The notes under the pieces are model-generated. The model ran no database searches, had not been told where the DNA came from, and saw nothing but the letters and a program-made list of their open reading frames with translations. A stretch of 64,000 nucleotides of DNA from positions 3,162,001 through 3,226,000 of the forward strand of contig CP099421.1 in NCBI GenBank assembly GCA_024114885.1, in the 5' to 3' direction. Positions 1-11,352 of the stretch are shown here, in pieces. Source of the DNA: Septoria linicola. Taxonomy: Eukaryota > Ascomycota > Dothideomycetes > Mycosphaerellales > Mycosphaerellaceae. Position 1 is the first letter of the stretch. Every line of letters begins with the position of its first letter. The translations under genes and the position numbers were made by a program.

Positions 1-1
1 T

Positions 2-1331
2 GAGCTGGACAACTTTCACGCTCTGGGCGGACTCATCAACGACAAGCACATTGAGTGCGAGTTCGTGGTTCAGCCCGGCGTACGAGCCATCTACTCCGAG
101 CAACATCTCACGACAGTTCAGCAAGCTGTCGAAACCATGAAGACCACCGCACCAGATCTCGCCGCCATGATGCGCTTCACCACATCCAAGCAAGAGCTCG
201 CCGAGCTTCGTATCCCGACTGCTCTCGGCGCCATCGTCACAGACGTAGCGGCACGGATGTGGCCGTACAAATTTGTCTCTCACATTTTGGAAGAACTGCT
301 TACATCGGCTGAGCTGGATGGCACGTTCAATTTACAGACTCTCACGCCTGTGACCAGTCTCTCGCCAACAAATCAGTGCGTTGAAGTAATCACAAACCGA
401 GGAATCATCTTCGCATCAAAAGTCGTCCTGGCCACAAACGCTTACACATCCCACCTCCTGCCCCAATTCGCCGATCTGATCGTCCCGTGTCGAGGACAAA
501 TGAGCAGTCTCGTACCATTCTACTCCATCGCAGGAGAAAACCGTCTCAAAACTTCACTCGGATTTCTCGGTGACGGTCTAGATGACTACCTTATCCAACG
601 CCCCACCGAAAAAGGAGGCCATCTCATGTTCGGCGGAGGAAGACAATTTGGTTCATCAATCAGCGAGACAGATGATAGCGTAGTCGACTCCCAGTCAGCG
701 CACTACCTCCAGACCAAGCTCGTCGAAATATTCAAGCTACCGGAGGGCAAAAAGGCATGTACATATTGTGCAGAAAGAAAGGTCAGTCGTACCATCCACT
801 TCCTTTCCGACTCCCTTGCTCTCAACTAACTTACTCGACCTCCCACTACAGATCAACTGCCACGTCCCAGATCACATCATGATGCTCAACGACCACGACC
901 TCCGCTGCACAAACTGCATCGCCTCCTCGCAACCTTCATGCGAACAACCCCTCAACACCCCAACCCCCGAAATGCGAGCAACCCACATGTGGTCCGGCAT
1001 AATGGGTTTCTCCCGCGACGACTTGCCCTGGATCGGACCCGTCCCTTCCACACCCCACACCTACATCTCAGGTGGATATACTGGTCATGGAATGCCGAAT
1101 ACATGGTTATGTGGGAAATCCGCCGCTCTTCTCGTGCAGAACGCTCTCAATGGAGGAGATGAGCAGAAGGCGATGGAGCATGTGAAGAAAGTCACTGGTC
1201 TGCCCGATGGATATGTCATCACGAACGAAAGGATCAAGGCGGCGAGAGCATTGCCGAGTGTGCAGCAAGTAGATTGGACGGAGAAGGGTTTCATGCCATG
1301 CCATGGCGAATCATCATCATCCTGGTCATGA
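2..1331 (+). CDS. FAD-dependent oxidoreductase (DAO family), 5' partial
   Basis: The reading frame is open from base 2, so the N-terminal part with the FAD-binding GxGxxG fold lies outside the window. The first exon runs to 781. A 70 nt intron (782-851, GTCAGT..ACAG) follows in phase 0, and exon 2 ends at the TGA at 1329-1331. The visible part has the layout of fungal DAO-type flavoproteins: a middle substrate domain, the strand KVVLATNAYT near base 420 that usually precedes the second FAD contact, a Cys-rich stretch (CTNCIASSQPSC), and the C-terminal signature WSGIMGFSRDDLPWIG followed by GGYTGHGMPN. This family oxidises amines or amino acids with FAD; the substrate cannot be read from sequence. 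The gene faces SQT1 tail to tail. The extreme C-terminus (ESSSSWS) is low in complexity and may be mis-spliced. Confidence 0.85.
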
Positions 1332-2049
1332 TCGGCCTTTTTGAGGTGAGTGAGCAGAGGCTTAGGCAGCTGTAGGCGGAGAAGAGAATGAGACAGAAGA
1401 AGAAGAAGAAGAAGAAGAAGAAGATGTAGAATGAAGAATTTCTCGGCCGCCGGAAGAAGTGGTAAAAGCATCTCGCCGCCACAAGACGGACATGATGATT
1501 GGTCTATTCAAAAGAGGAAGAAAAAGCAATGACGAGGGAAGAGAAGGGGAAGAAGCAGAGGAGGGATGAAGATGTAATCTGGTGGAATGGAAAGGATAGC
1601 GACGAATGAGTGCGGTGAGTGATATCGTGTGAGTTTACGAAGGGATGCTGAGGCTGAGAGACGGTGATTACGAGGAATATTCTTCAGGAGAGTAAGAAGG
1701 CGAGATGGGGGGAGGGGTTGGGAAGGTTGATGCCGTGATTATGGGGAAGGCAAGTGTGAGTTGAATGGCGGCTGGAGTGACTTGGTTCTTGTATGGACGA
1801 AGGGTAGAGTAGAGGATGGATAGGCATGAAGGAATGGATCTGTTTCATTCGCTGTTCCGTTGATGTTGAGGGTGTGTGTGGGCTGGGTATCTCATTAATT
1901 TTTTTTTCTCTATACACACTTCTTGGCCACTTTTGCATCTGCCAAGCCAAGCATCTTCTCACATGCCCATGAACAGCCCTTCTTCTCTCTCTCTCTCTCT
2001 AGTAGCTTTCAAGAGAGGCTCTAGTCATCACCATCATAATCATCATCAT
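1332..2049. other. Intergenic region between convergent genes
   Basis: This is the shared 3' side of the FAD oxidoreductase and SQT1. It is purine-rich on the + strand up to about 1700, holds a GAA microsatellite, and has a CT run near 1990-2005. No gene is supported here. Confidence 0.7.
1396..1424 (+). repeat. (GAA)n microsatellite
   Basis: About nine to ten uninterrupted GAA triplets just after the stop codon of the FAD oxidoreductase gene, probably within its 3' untranslated region. Confidence 0.95.
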
Positions 2050-3603
2050 CTACTGATCCTTCCACTCAAACACCAAACTCACCCCATCATCCCCTGCCGT
2101 CACAACATGCGTCCCAGCGGCACCACCACTCTTCTGCCCATTCCCCTGCACAAACCCCAAAATGCCACCCCTCTCACCATCATTCTCCATATGCCCCTTC
2201 CACTCCTGCACCAGTCCCTGATCCGCAGACGCAGTCCCACCTCTCACATCCCACCTCCTCACCACCCCATCATTTCCACACGAAGTAAGCAAATGCCCGC
2301 GAGGGTTGGATGTCCCCAGAGGAGTCTTGACGAATTCGACTTTGATCACTGCGTGGGGGACTTCATCCAACGAGTGCGAGTCTTTGATTAAGCGCCGGAC
2401 AGACCAGTTCTTCGCTGCGTCGAGAATGGCGATGGAGCCGTCGACACTGCCGGCTGCGAGGAGTTGGAGGGGCGGTTGGCTGAAATCGAGGGTCTCGACG
2501 CCGTCGGTTTGGGCGGCGAAGGCGGCGATGATTTGGCCGTAGTTTCCTGTTGCAGCGGAGGCGGGGGCTTGTTTGGCTCCGCCAGATTTGGATTTGGACC
2601 CGGCGCCTTGGACGCCGATGGTGGATTGTTGTTGAGCACCGGAGAGACGGGGCAGGTTGACGACGCGGATGTTGCCGAATGCGCCGCCGACTGCGACGAT
2701 GCCGCCGCCGGGAGAGATGGCGGCGGAGTAGAGGCCTCCGTCGACTTTGAAGCGTTCGTCGTCGGCGGTGAGTTGGATCAGGGCTTGGCTGCCGTTGGGG
2801 TCGTAGACGCCTGCTGCGGCGGCCTCGCCGAAGACGTCCCAGACGTAGAGGGAGGAGGCTTCGTCGACTGTGGCGAGGAGTTGGCCGCCGGGTGTCCAGA
2901 CGCCGGCTGTGCAGGGTGCTTGGTGGAGGAAGAAGGATTGGACGATGTTGAGGTTCTGGCCATCAATGCTGTAGATCCAGACACTACCGTCTGCTGCGCC
3001 GAGAGCGATGGTGTTGGCGTACTGTTCACTGGGTGAGGGGCAAGGTGCGATCCATGTGATGTCGTCGACTTCTTTTGCGGAGGCGACCAATCGCGGCTGC
3101 GGTTGTTGTGATGTGGGCGTAGTATAGACATTCAAAGTACCTCCGGCTGTGCCAGTTGCGATGAATTCACCTTTGGGGAGAGTGAAGACAATGGCGTTGA
3201 CTGTTTCGTCCTGAGGACCCAGCTTTGCCACCACTTCCTGGCCGTTTCGCTCTCGCGGCTGTGGATTCGTCTCATAGCTCGCTGGAAGTACTGGACCGGG
3301 TGCTGGCGTCGCATCCCACACGTATGCAGTGTCGTCTCCTCCACCAGTCGCTACCAGTTCTGGTCGTGTGGGGTGTTGCGCAATGCAGTAAACACTATCT
3401 TTGTGTCCATCAAAGTGTGCTACACTGTCGTTCTGCAGCTGGATTGTCTCTTGCACATGTCCTGCTGCATCGTCTTCGTCTTCATCTTCATCGCCCGAGT
3501 CCATTGCTGCATCGCCATCGCCATCGTCTTCCACAATCTCCTCGGCCTCGTTGGGATCGAGCATCGCCGCGTCCTCCTCTTCGTGGTGCTGTTGGTCGGC
3601 CAT
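2050..3603 (-). CDS. sqt1: WD40 ribosome-assembly protein SQT1 / AAMP homologue
   Basis: A single exon of 517 residues. The N-terminus is very acidic (runs of Glu/Asp up to about residue 48), as in SQT1 and animal AAMP. A WD40 propeller follows: GHKDSVYCIAQHP..YVWDA around 66-98, then blades ending in VWIYSID, LYVWDV, IRVVNL, IAILDA, VRRWDV and the final VFEWKDQ. In yeast SQT1 is the dedicated chaperone of ribosomal protein uL16 (Rpl10) in the cytosol and is needed for 60S assembly. Start: the first ATG, directly before the acidic tail. A short insert rich in Ser/Gly/Ala between blades is usual for filamentous fungi. A transposon sits about 270 bp upstream of the start. Assignment is by overall architecture; the gene shows no damage. 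Confidence 0.88.
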   Translation of the reverse strand: MADQQHHEEEDAAMLDPNEAEEIVEDDGDGDAAMDSGDEDEDEDDAAGHVQETIQLQNDSVAHFDGHKDSVYCIAQHPTRPELVATGGGDDTAYVWDATPAPGPVLPASYETNPQPRERNGQEVVAKLGPQDETVNAIVFTLPKGEFIATGTAGGTLNVYTTPTSQQPQPRLVASAKEVDDITWIAPCPSPSEQYANTIALGAADGSVWIYSIDGQNLNIVQSFFLHQAPCTAGVWTPGGQLLATVDEASSLYVWDVFGEAAAAGVYDPNGSQALIQLTADDERFKVDGGLYSAAISPGGGIVAVGGAFGNIRVVNLPRLSGAQQQSTIGVQGAGSKSKSGGAKQAPASAATGNYGQIIAAFAAQTDGVETLDFSQPPLQLLAAGSVDGSIAILDAAKNWSVRRLIKDSHSLDEVPHAVIKVEFVKTPLGTSNPRGHLLTSCGNDGVVRRWDVRGGTASADQGLVQEWKGHMENDGERGGILGFVQGNGQKSGGAAGTHVVTAGDDGVSLVFEWKDQ

Positions 3604-3874
3604 GGTGATGATTTGACGTGTTGATGAGTGCGATCACGTCAGTCTGCACAGTCAGGAACAGAAGACAACTTTTATGATAGTCGTGCTGCTTTGAAATCGA
3701 GTTTCTGCCGTCATACTGGAAAATCTCTGCGGTATATCGCAGTCTGCTGTGTATCTGGTCCCGAATGCTGACATAAGTTACTTGTCGCTTTCCAAGCAGA
3801 AGCATCCGGCCGCGCCCGTCACAACGACGCGCACCGTGACTAGCACATGCCAAGGTGTCACGGGTGAGTAGATC
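3604..3874 (-). promoter_or_regulatory. Remaining SQT1 upstream region, cut short by a transposon
   Basis: Only about 260-270 bp separate the SQT1 start codon from the 9 bp target duplication of the TIR element. Any core promoter must lie here, or the transposon end now supplies part of it. No clear TATA box was seen. Confidence 0.5.
3866..3874. repeat. Left 9 bp target-site duplication of the TIR element
   Basis: GAGTAGATC directly before the left TIR end. The same nine bases follow the right TIR end at 11165-11173. Confidence 0.85.
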
Positions 3875-3883
3875 GTGTTTTAC

Positions 3884-3915
3884 GCTCGCCCGACCTCGTT
3901 TTTCCTTGGCCTGAC
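3884..3915. repeat. Left terminal inverted repeat, 32 bp perfect core
   Basis: Begins GCTCGCCCGACCTCG and is the exact reverse complement of 11124-11155. Confidence 0.92.
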
Positions 3916-4091
3916 CTGGTCCGTGCTAGTCGAGGTCAGGCCAAGGAAAGCGGGGTCAGGTCAGTTATAACGAGGTCAGCCTACTTATTCTTTTAATTTC
4001 CTTCTTCCTACATTATACCTAGTTACGTAATCGCTTATCGTTTCTAGAATAAAACGTTTTAGAAATATTTCTAAGATATTCTAAAAATAAG

Positions 4092-4096
4092 CCTTA
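4092..4096. repeat. Copia-1 left target-site duplication (CCTTA)
   Basis: CCTTA precedes the left LTR and recurs at 10396-10400 right after the other LTR. Five bases is the usual Copia duplication. Confidence 0.9.
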
Positions 4097-4374
4097 TATT
4101 AAAAGTAGAGAGCGTTTATAGATACTATATAATGTCAAGGAGGGTATAGCGTAGTAAAGAAGAATAGGGGATTAATCTTAAACTAACTTATATATATAGT
4201 ATAGTAGTAATATACTAGGAACTAAATATAAAGTTGATTTTGTTAGTTATCTAAGAAGAGAAGAAAGAGAAGCAAGATATACCTCTTACTAAGCCTTAGG
4301 TAGATGCCTTAGGTATCTAGAACTATACTTAGAAGTCTATATCTAGACTAACTATCTAGGATATATTCTTAACA
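4097..4374 (-). repeat. Copia-1 left LTR (3' LTR in coding sense)
   Basis: 278 bp. Starts TATTAAAAG (mutated from TGTTAAAAG) and ends CTTAACA. The base run following 4374 reads as a short purine-rich tract on the minus strand (AGTAGGAG), the expected polypurine tract position. Confidence 0.93.
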
Positions 4375-7300
4375 CTCCTACTTATACTATATAGTTAGAT
4401 CTTTTAATAGATTATCTATAGTACTTAAATGCTAGTCTTAATCTTAATTAGTTATTAAGTACTTGCTTTTTAGACTAATAACTAGATAGCACTAACTATT
4501 AATCTAATAAACTTTCTATACTACTATCTCCTATAAAAAAGTAAAAGAAATGCCTTCTATAAGATCTTCCTTCTCTCTTATATAGGAGTAGATCGTTTAG
4601 AATATAGACTATCTAGTAAGTTACCCCTATCCTTTCTTATAGCTAATTCTAACAGCTCCCTAGATTCCTTATAGCCTAGTCCTCTACTTAGTTATATTCT
4701 ATATAGCTTCTTAGTTCCCTAATAGTCTTTAGAGTATACTATTCTTAGCTATAAGGATCTTATATTAAGCTAGGGAGTAGAGTAACTATATACTAGTAGA
4801 GGAGATAATAGCTACTATAGAGGAGGTCTTTAATATTAACTAGTACTTAGCCTTAGGGGGTGTCTAGTTTAGCTAGGTACTATATAGTAATATTATAGTT
4901 AGTAATAGGTCTAATATTAGTAAGAGCATTTAGGACTTTATAAAGTCTAACTAAGGAGGAGTTAAGTAACTAAAATCTTTCTTTTAGACTCCTCTTAGTT
5001 CAACTCTAAGGCTTAGAGTTATCTTTTATATATCTCTTATATAAGGTAGAGCTGCCTTACAAACTCCTGAAACTATAGTCTATTCTTTAGCTTAGTAAGA
5101 CTATCTACTACTATCTCTTTTATATTTATATATTCTATAGAGATAAGTCTGTTCTACTAGAGCTTTCTTATAGCATTATATAAGATATTAATATGTTTAG
5201 ACTTGTTATAAACATATAAGTCCTTAACTAGAGTAAGGGTAGCTTAGTTATTACCTTTTAGCTAAATTAGCCTAATTCTAGTAATAGTTTCCTAGTTACT
5301 AAGGATCCTTAGTTAGTAAGAACATTCTCCTACTAACTCTAGGTATCTAAGCTCTCTTAAAAGAGTACTAAGGAACTATAACTATTTTGTATATACACCT
5401 ATAGCTATATATTTAGCTTCTATTATAGATATAGCTATAGATTTCTACTTCTTACTTATCTAGGAGATTAGTATACTATAAAGGAAGAAGATATATCTAA
5501 GGATTAAGACTCTATTAGTCTTGTCTATTATATAGTTAGAGTCTATATATCTAGTAAGAAAGCCTTAACTATTCCTTAAGTATCTTAGACTAAGGTCTAG
5601 GTTTGATCTTAGGTATCTAGTTAGCTTCTTTAGAGCCTTTATATATCCTACTATTAGATTACTAATATAGGAGCTTAATCTTCTAAGGGCAAATAAAATG
5701 TCTAGTCTTGTAATAGTTGTAAGCTATATCTATATTCTAATAATAGATTAGTACTTCTATTTATTATACCTTTTATTATTTAGTCTAGTAGGCTTTAGAC
5801 TTTTATAGCTATCTATTAGTAAAAGAGTTAGTAATATAGTCTCTTAACCTATTCCTATCTTAGCTAGGTTCTCTTAGATATAGTGCTTCTAGTTAAGTTT
5901 TAGCTAGCCTTACTGTCTGTTTCTTATTAGTCTTATTCTAAGAATCTTGTCTAGTTCTCTAAGATCTTTAATCTTAAAGACCTTGCTAAGTTAGTCTTTA
6001 AACTAGAGGATATCTTCTAGTCTCTCTATAGTAATAGGTATATTATTAATATAGATTAGGATTATTAGGTCTTTTCTTTTCTTATAGATTAGAAGATATA
6101 GGTCTACTTCTAATTGTCTGAATCCTATTCCTTTTAGCTTTAATATATATAGCTAATTCTAGTCTCTTATAGCTTACTTCAGCCTATAGAGACTCCTTAG
6201 AACTTATAAGACTATACTAGTTAGTAGGTTAATACCTAGTAGTAGGATTATATAGATATCCTTATATAGGGTACTCTCTATAAATACATTGTTTATATCT
6301 ACTTAGTATAGAACTAGGTCCTTCTTATAGACTATAGCTATGAATCCTCTTAGAGTATCCTACCTAACTATAAAGGCAAAAGTCTCTATATAGTCTACTC
6401 TATACTTTTAGGAGAACCCTCTTATAACTAGTCTTGCCTTAAACTTTTCAATAGCTCTACTAAGCTTTCTCTTAATATTAAAGACCTATCTTAAGGTAAC
6501 TAGGTTAGCCCCTTTTAGTAGGACTACTATAGTCTAGGTATTGTTACTTATAAGTATATCTAGCTCCTTCTAAATAGCTTCTTACTAGAGATAACCCTAC
6601 TTAGGATTACTTACTACTTCCTTATAGTTCCTTAGGATTAGAACCTCCTATTTATATATTCCTACTTCTTTAGTAGCTAAGAATATAATCTCTTTAACTT
6701 CCTTTAAGAATTCTAGGTCCTATAGGATACCTAGGTTAATAGAGCTTATAGCTAAGAAGAAAGCCTAATACTCTAGGAGCATTTCCTTATCTAGCTAACT
6801 ATTCTAATCTAGCTCAAGCCTAATTAGCTTTAGTTTCTAGTTAAATCTATTAAGTTCTTAGAATACTTTCCTCTTTCTAAGAGTTTGTTTTAGAGCTATC
6901 TACTCCTAATCTACCTCTATAGTTTCTTAAGTAGAATTCTTAGATTCTTTCTTAACTTTCCCTTAGTCTAGGAATTTTCTATACTCTCTTATATCTTCTA
7001 GTAGAGGTAGAAGTTATATAAAGAGTTTCTTTCCTTCCTAAACCTATACTAATAGCTAAGGAAGAGGAGGCTTCTACTAGCCTAGACTAGGAGTACCTAG
7101 GGTACTCCTACTAGCTTATAGAGTAGGCTAGCTAATAGTTCTTAGCCTTCTAATAGGTCTTCTTTCTAGAGCTGAACTAAGAAGATTCTTAATCTTAATA
7201 TTCAAGTCTAATTCTCTACCTAGCTTATCTTTAAAGAAGATTATATTAGTATACTACTTAATAGCCTTTATATCTAGCTCCTAGAACTTCTATACCTTTA

Positions 7301-10102
7301 CTATATTATTATAGTATCTAATAAACACAGTATTTTTTCCTCTATTTATTAGTTTATTACTTCTTACCTACTAAGGCTATACTCTTATATCTATATATAC
7401 TATAGCTCTATATCCCTATACCTTAAGGTGAGAGACTATTAGTTTGATCCTATTAAAAGCTTTATTAGGTAAGAGTTTAAATCCCTTAATATCAGGTCTA
7501 TTTAGAAGCTTGTTCCTTATATATACCTATACTTCAAGGGCTTCTAGCTAAAACTTAATAGGTATCTTGCTTTCTTTAAGTATTACTCTAATAGAGGCCT
7601 CTAATGTTTAGATAGACCTCTTAACTACTCTATTCTAGAGTAAATTATAGGCTTTAGTTAGCTTAAGGGTAATTCTAAAGTCCTTCTCCTACTATTTAAT
7701 TAAAGTAGTGATCTCTCTAGTATTATTAGCCCTTATAGACTTAAGGAGTACTACTAACTACCTTTCTACCTTGATCCTCTAGTTCTAAAGAGTAGTTAGT
7801 ATATCTAATCTAGCCTTAAGTAGAAATACCTATTTCTTTCTTAAGAAGTTATTAATAATCTCAAGCTACTATATAAAACCTTTTACTAATAATAGTAATA
7901 GTCTACAGATATCTACTAATATAAGGGCTAATCTTTTAGGTCTTCTCTTAATAGACTTACCTAGGTGTTTCTTTATCTTACCTATTATATAGATCCTATA
8001 CTTATACTCTTCCTAGTTAGGAATTAGAATTCTTTCCTTTAGGTTAGTAACTTTATAAAGGTTTAAGAGTAACCCTCTTCTAAAGTATATAAATCTTCTA
8101 TACTATAGCTCCTACTGTTTTAGATCCTTCTCTAATAGGGTAGTATAGGCATTATTAACCTCTATAGGATTATATAGTAAGTAATATAACTTTTCCTATA
8201 GGAGAGGTAATATCTTACTAATAAATAGAACACCTCTAACTAGCTTAGTCTTTATAACTGTTTAGCTATCTAGAAAGGTAAGAGTAAAATCAGGCTTCTA
8301 GACTCTAAATTGCTTACTAAACTAATCCTATAATATAAGATTTACTCTAAGATTAGAAACAAATAGTACCCTATTAAGTAGAACTTCTCCTCCTAAGATT
8401 CCCTTTATCTATACTAGTCTAGAGTAGGTTATATAGAGGTATCCTCCTCCTACCTTAATCTATACTTTCTTCCTTAGTAGCTTTACTAATCTAAAGAAGG
8501 ATAGTTAGTTAGTTATATAGGATAAGGTATAGGAATCTAAGAGCTATTCTTAGGGTAACAACTTGCCTTTAGCCTTAATTATAGAATAGGCTAACTTATC
8601 TTAGTTATTATCTTCTAATAGGGAATTATTATTACTTCTAGAACTAGAGTAAGTTCTAGAATCAGAACTAGAACTAGACTCCTAGGCTAAAAATCCTTTC
8701 TTTAGAAGCTTTCTAGACTTTTCTATCCTTTAAAGCTACTTACCTATTTTCTAGATAACCTTCTTTAGCTTATTATATAATAATAACTTATAGATAGCTT
8801 TCTTAATATGTCTAGTATTCCTTAGTAAAGAGGATCTTCTAACCCTCTCTCTAAGGAATAATCCCTAAGGGTCCTTCTAGTTCTTAGTACTATTTCTCTA
8901 CTAGGACAGTTTCTTAGTAGTAGAGAGGTTAGGACAATCCTTTAACTAGTGCTTCCCTTTCTTATAGAGCTAGTATATTAGTAGAGACTTTCCTTAGTAG
9001 GGCTACCTAGAATAGAATATAGCTAGACCTATGTCTATCTTATCTAGATTGTCTCTTACCTCTTAAGACTTAAGTAGAAGGAGAATAGTATCTATATCTA
9101 AGAATAGTTAGGTTATAATAGTATCCTTAGCTACTTAGTATAATATAGGTAGGGACTATAGGAGATGTTTTAGCCTTTTCTCTTAGCTCTAGTAGTAGGC
9201 TTCCTAAGGATCAATCTTAGTAATCCTCTTACCTAGGCCTCTAAGGTGTCTCTATACTTCCCTAATTGTCTTATTAGGTAATATCCTAAATATAACAAAC
9301 TACTTAATTAGACCTATAGTATAGGACTTTAGGACTCTATTATACTTGTTCTAGAGAATTACTTATATCTTAGCTACTAGTATAGTAATATACTATGTCT
9401 CTAGCTCTATCTTATTATCTTTACTAATACTATATCTAATACTAAACCTATATACTATATTGTCTTTTAAGAAGTATTGATTCTAAGTGACATACATCTA
9501 AAGACTAGTGTCCTACTAAACTATATATAGGTTCCCTTTAATAATTAGTTAGCTAATTACCTAGAACTAGTCCTTTCCTTCTAGCTTATCTATCTATAGC
9601 TTAAACTATCTCTTCTAGTTAGTTCTGTCTAGGATTAGAATCCTTTAGCTCTTCTTGTCCTCTTAGTCTATTATAGAAATAGGTGAATAGAATAAATAAT
9701 TAGTAGAATGCTTTAGACTAGCTAAGGATTCTAGAGAAGGGTAATTTCTTGTAGTAGAGAGACTAGCTCTAAGGGATAGGGATTCCTCGTATTTAGGAAA
9801 TTACTAAGACTTAGATCTTTCTCTCTTAGTAGAGTTTCTATTACTAGGTAGTAGGAAGGCTAAGTAGCCTCTTCTAACTCTAGTAATACTAGGTATAATA
9901 GTAGAGAACTAGGTAGGTATTAATAAAGTAGAAACATACTACTGTCTTATAGAGATCTTTACTAACTTATATACTACTAGGTACAAACTAGCTTCGTTAG
10001 TAATATAGTTAGAGAAACTTCTAGGCCCTAAATGTTTTCTATAAACTGTAAGGGATATAAGTAACCTATACTAATATAGGTTACTCCTATTTAGTATATA
10101 AA

Positions 10103-10117
10103 CCCGAGCTTATAACC
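10103..10117 (-). other. Copia-1 primer-binding site (half-tRNA type)
   Basis: On the minus strand the LTR is followed at once by GGTTATAAGCTCGGG. This resembles the complement of the anticodon arm of initiator tRNA-Met (GGTTATGAGCCC) with a G-to-A and a C-to-T change. Drosophila copia is known to prime from a half-molecule of this tRNA. Confidence 0.7.
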
Positions 10118-10395
10118 TGTTAAAAGTGGAGAGCGTTTATAGATACTATATAATGTTAAGGAGGGTATAGCGTAGTAAAGAAGAATAGGAGATTAATCTT
10201 AAACTAACTTATATATATAGTATAGTAGTAATATACTAGGAACTAAATATAAAGTTGATTTTATTAGTTATCTAAGAAGAGAAGAAAGAGAAGCAAGATA
10301 TACCTCTTACTAAGCCTTAGGTAGATGCCTTAGGTATCTAGAACTATACTTAGAAGTCTATATCTAGACTAACTATCTAGGATACATTCTTAACA
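10118..10395 (-). repeat. Copia-1 right LTR (5' LTR in coding sense)
   Basis: 278 bp, TGTTAAAAGTGG to CTTAACA, keeping intact TG..CA ends. Followed by CCTTA at 10396-10400. Confidence 0.93.
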
Positions 10396-10439
10396 CCTTA
10401 TACTATATTTACTACGCTAAGCTCGCCTATATTTATATA

Positions 10440-10625
10440 GGCTTCTCTAGCTAGCTAAAATATTTTAGAATATTTTTAGAATATTTTTAGAATATTTTTA
10501 GAATGTTTTTAGAATATTTTAAGAATATTTTTAGAATATTTCTAGAATGTTTTTAGAATATTTTAAGAATATTTTAAGAATATTTTAAGAATATTTTAAG
10601 AATATTCTAAGAATATTCTAAGATC
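10440..10625. repeat. Short-period AT-rich tandem repeat (TTTTAGAATAT-like)
   Basis: About a dozen imperfect copies of a 13-16 bp unit around AGAATATTTTTAG/AAGAATATT inside the TIR element. The units are partly palindromic. Confidence 0.85.
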
Positions 10626-10786
10626 CTTATACTTATATCTATATAAAGCTCTTTACTATCTAGAAGATATAAGAATATTACTAGAACGTTTATAGAATAT
10701 TTTAGAAATATTTACTCTTAATATTAGCCTTATATTTCTTATACTCCGAGTATAAGAAATATAAGTAGATCTATTATACTTACTCT

Positions 10787-10852
10787 AGGAACGTTCTAGA
10801 AACGTTCTAGAAACGTTCTAGCTAGAAACGTTCTAGAACGTTTCTAGAAACG
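10787..10852. repeat. Palindromic AACGTTCTAGAA repeats
   Basis: Several adjoining copies of a self-complementary ACGTTCTAGAAACGTTCT unit near the right end of the TIR element. Single related copies occur near 10685 and 10927 and, degraded, near 4045-4080 on the left side. Confidence 0.8.
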
Positions 10853-11123
10853 TTTTTAAATTATTCTATACTTATATCTAAAAGTAGATTATCTTTACTA
10901 CCTAGGAAATATAAGAATATTACTAGAACGTTTATAGAATGTTTTAGGAATGTTTAAGAAAGAAAAAAACGAGGTTAGCTCGATAGAAAACGAGGTCAGG
11001 CTTAGAAAATGCGAGCACTAATTAAATCACTTCTTGGCATTTACTAATTTAGCTTTACAGGCATAAAACGCGGTCAGGTCAGTAGAAACTGAGTCAGGCC
11101 AAGGGAATCCCACGACTTTTACC

Positions 11124-11155
11124 GTCAGGCCAAGGAAAAACGAGGTCGGGCGAGC
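11124..11155. repeat. Right terminal inverted repeat, 32 bp perfect core
   Basis: Exact reverse complement of 3884-3915. The 9 bp duplication GAGTAGATC follows at 11165-11173. Confidence 0.92.
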
Positions 11156-11352
11156 TGTATACACGAGTAGATCTAAATGGCGTGCCCGTCCGCGAGGCCT
11201 CTTCTGACTGAATTCAGCTCCTGCCGTTACCTCCACAGCCTCGACCAGAACGTGAGTGTGCTTCAGACCCGTCAGCTTCATTCACCAGGCAAGATGCTGT
11301 GACTGAGACTCGTTGCGTTTCTATAGTTTCACGGCTGTTCCAGTGATTATAG

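Larger units (their letters stand above)
4097..10395 (-). mobile_element. Copia (Ty1) LTR retrotransposon, full length, RIP-inactivated (copy 1)
   Basis: Exactly 6,299 bp, with two 278 bp LTRs and flanking CCTTA duplications. Coding sense is the minus strand: the primer-binding site lies beside the right LTR. In that sense the order is gag with a zinc-knuckle relic, integrase, reverse transcriptase, then RNase H near the left LTR, which is the Copia order. It aligns base for base with copy 2 (constant offset 47,282, no indels seen at any point compared), differing mainly by transitions. No open frame survives; conserved Gln and Trp codons are stops. The reverse-transcriptase YVDD box reads YINN (codons at 6042-6053). 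CpA and TpG are rarer here than in copy 2, so this copy is older or more heavily mutated. Confidence 0.95.
3875..11164. mobile_element. Mutator-like non-autonomous TIR element, split by a Copia insertion
   Basis: The ends are terminal inverted repeats with a perfect 32 bp core (3884-3915 against 11124-11155, inverted) and looser similarity out to the terminal GTGT. They are flanked by a 9 bp direct repeat. Nine-base duplications with long TIRs are typical of Mutator-like elements. Without the Copia insertion and one copy of its target duplication, about 986 bp remain. No transposase frame is present, so the element is non-autonomous. Its subterminal parts contain many copies of a GGTCAGG / CGAGGTCAGG motif in both orientations (3930-3985, 10970-11140). 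The centre (3990-4096, 10401-10965) is very AT-rich and made of short TTCTAGAA-like repeats, while the ends keep CpA/TpG and look little mutated. Confidence 0.8.

Noticed and set aside
2388..3131. Long frames on both strands inside SQT1 (for example 2464-3036 plus)
   Set aside because: These are GC-rich shadows of the WD40 coding sequence, without family features.
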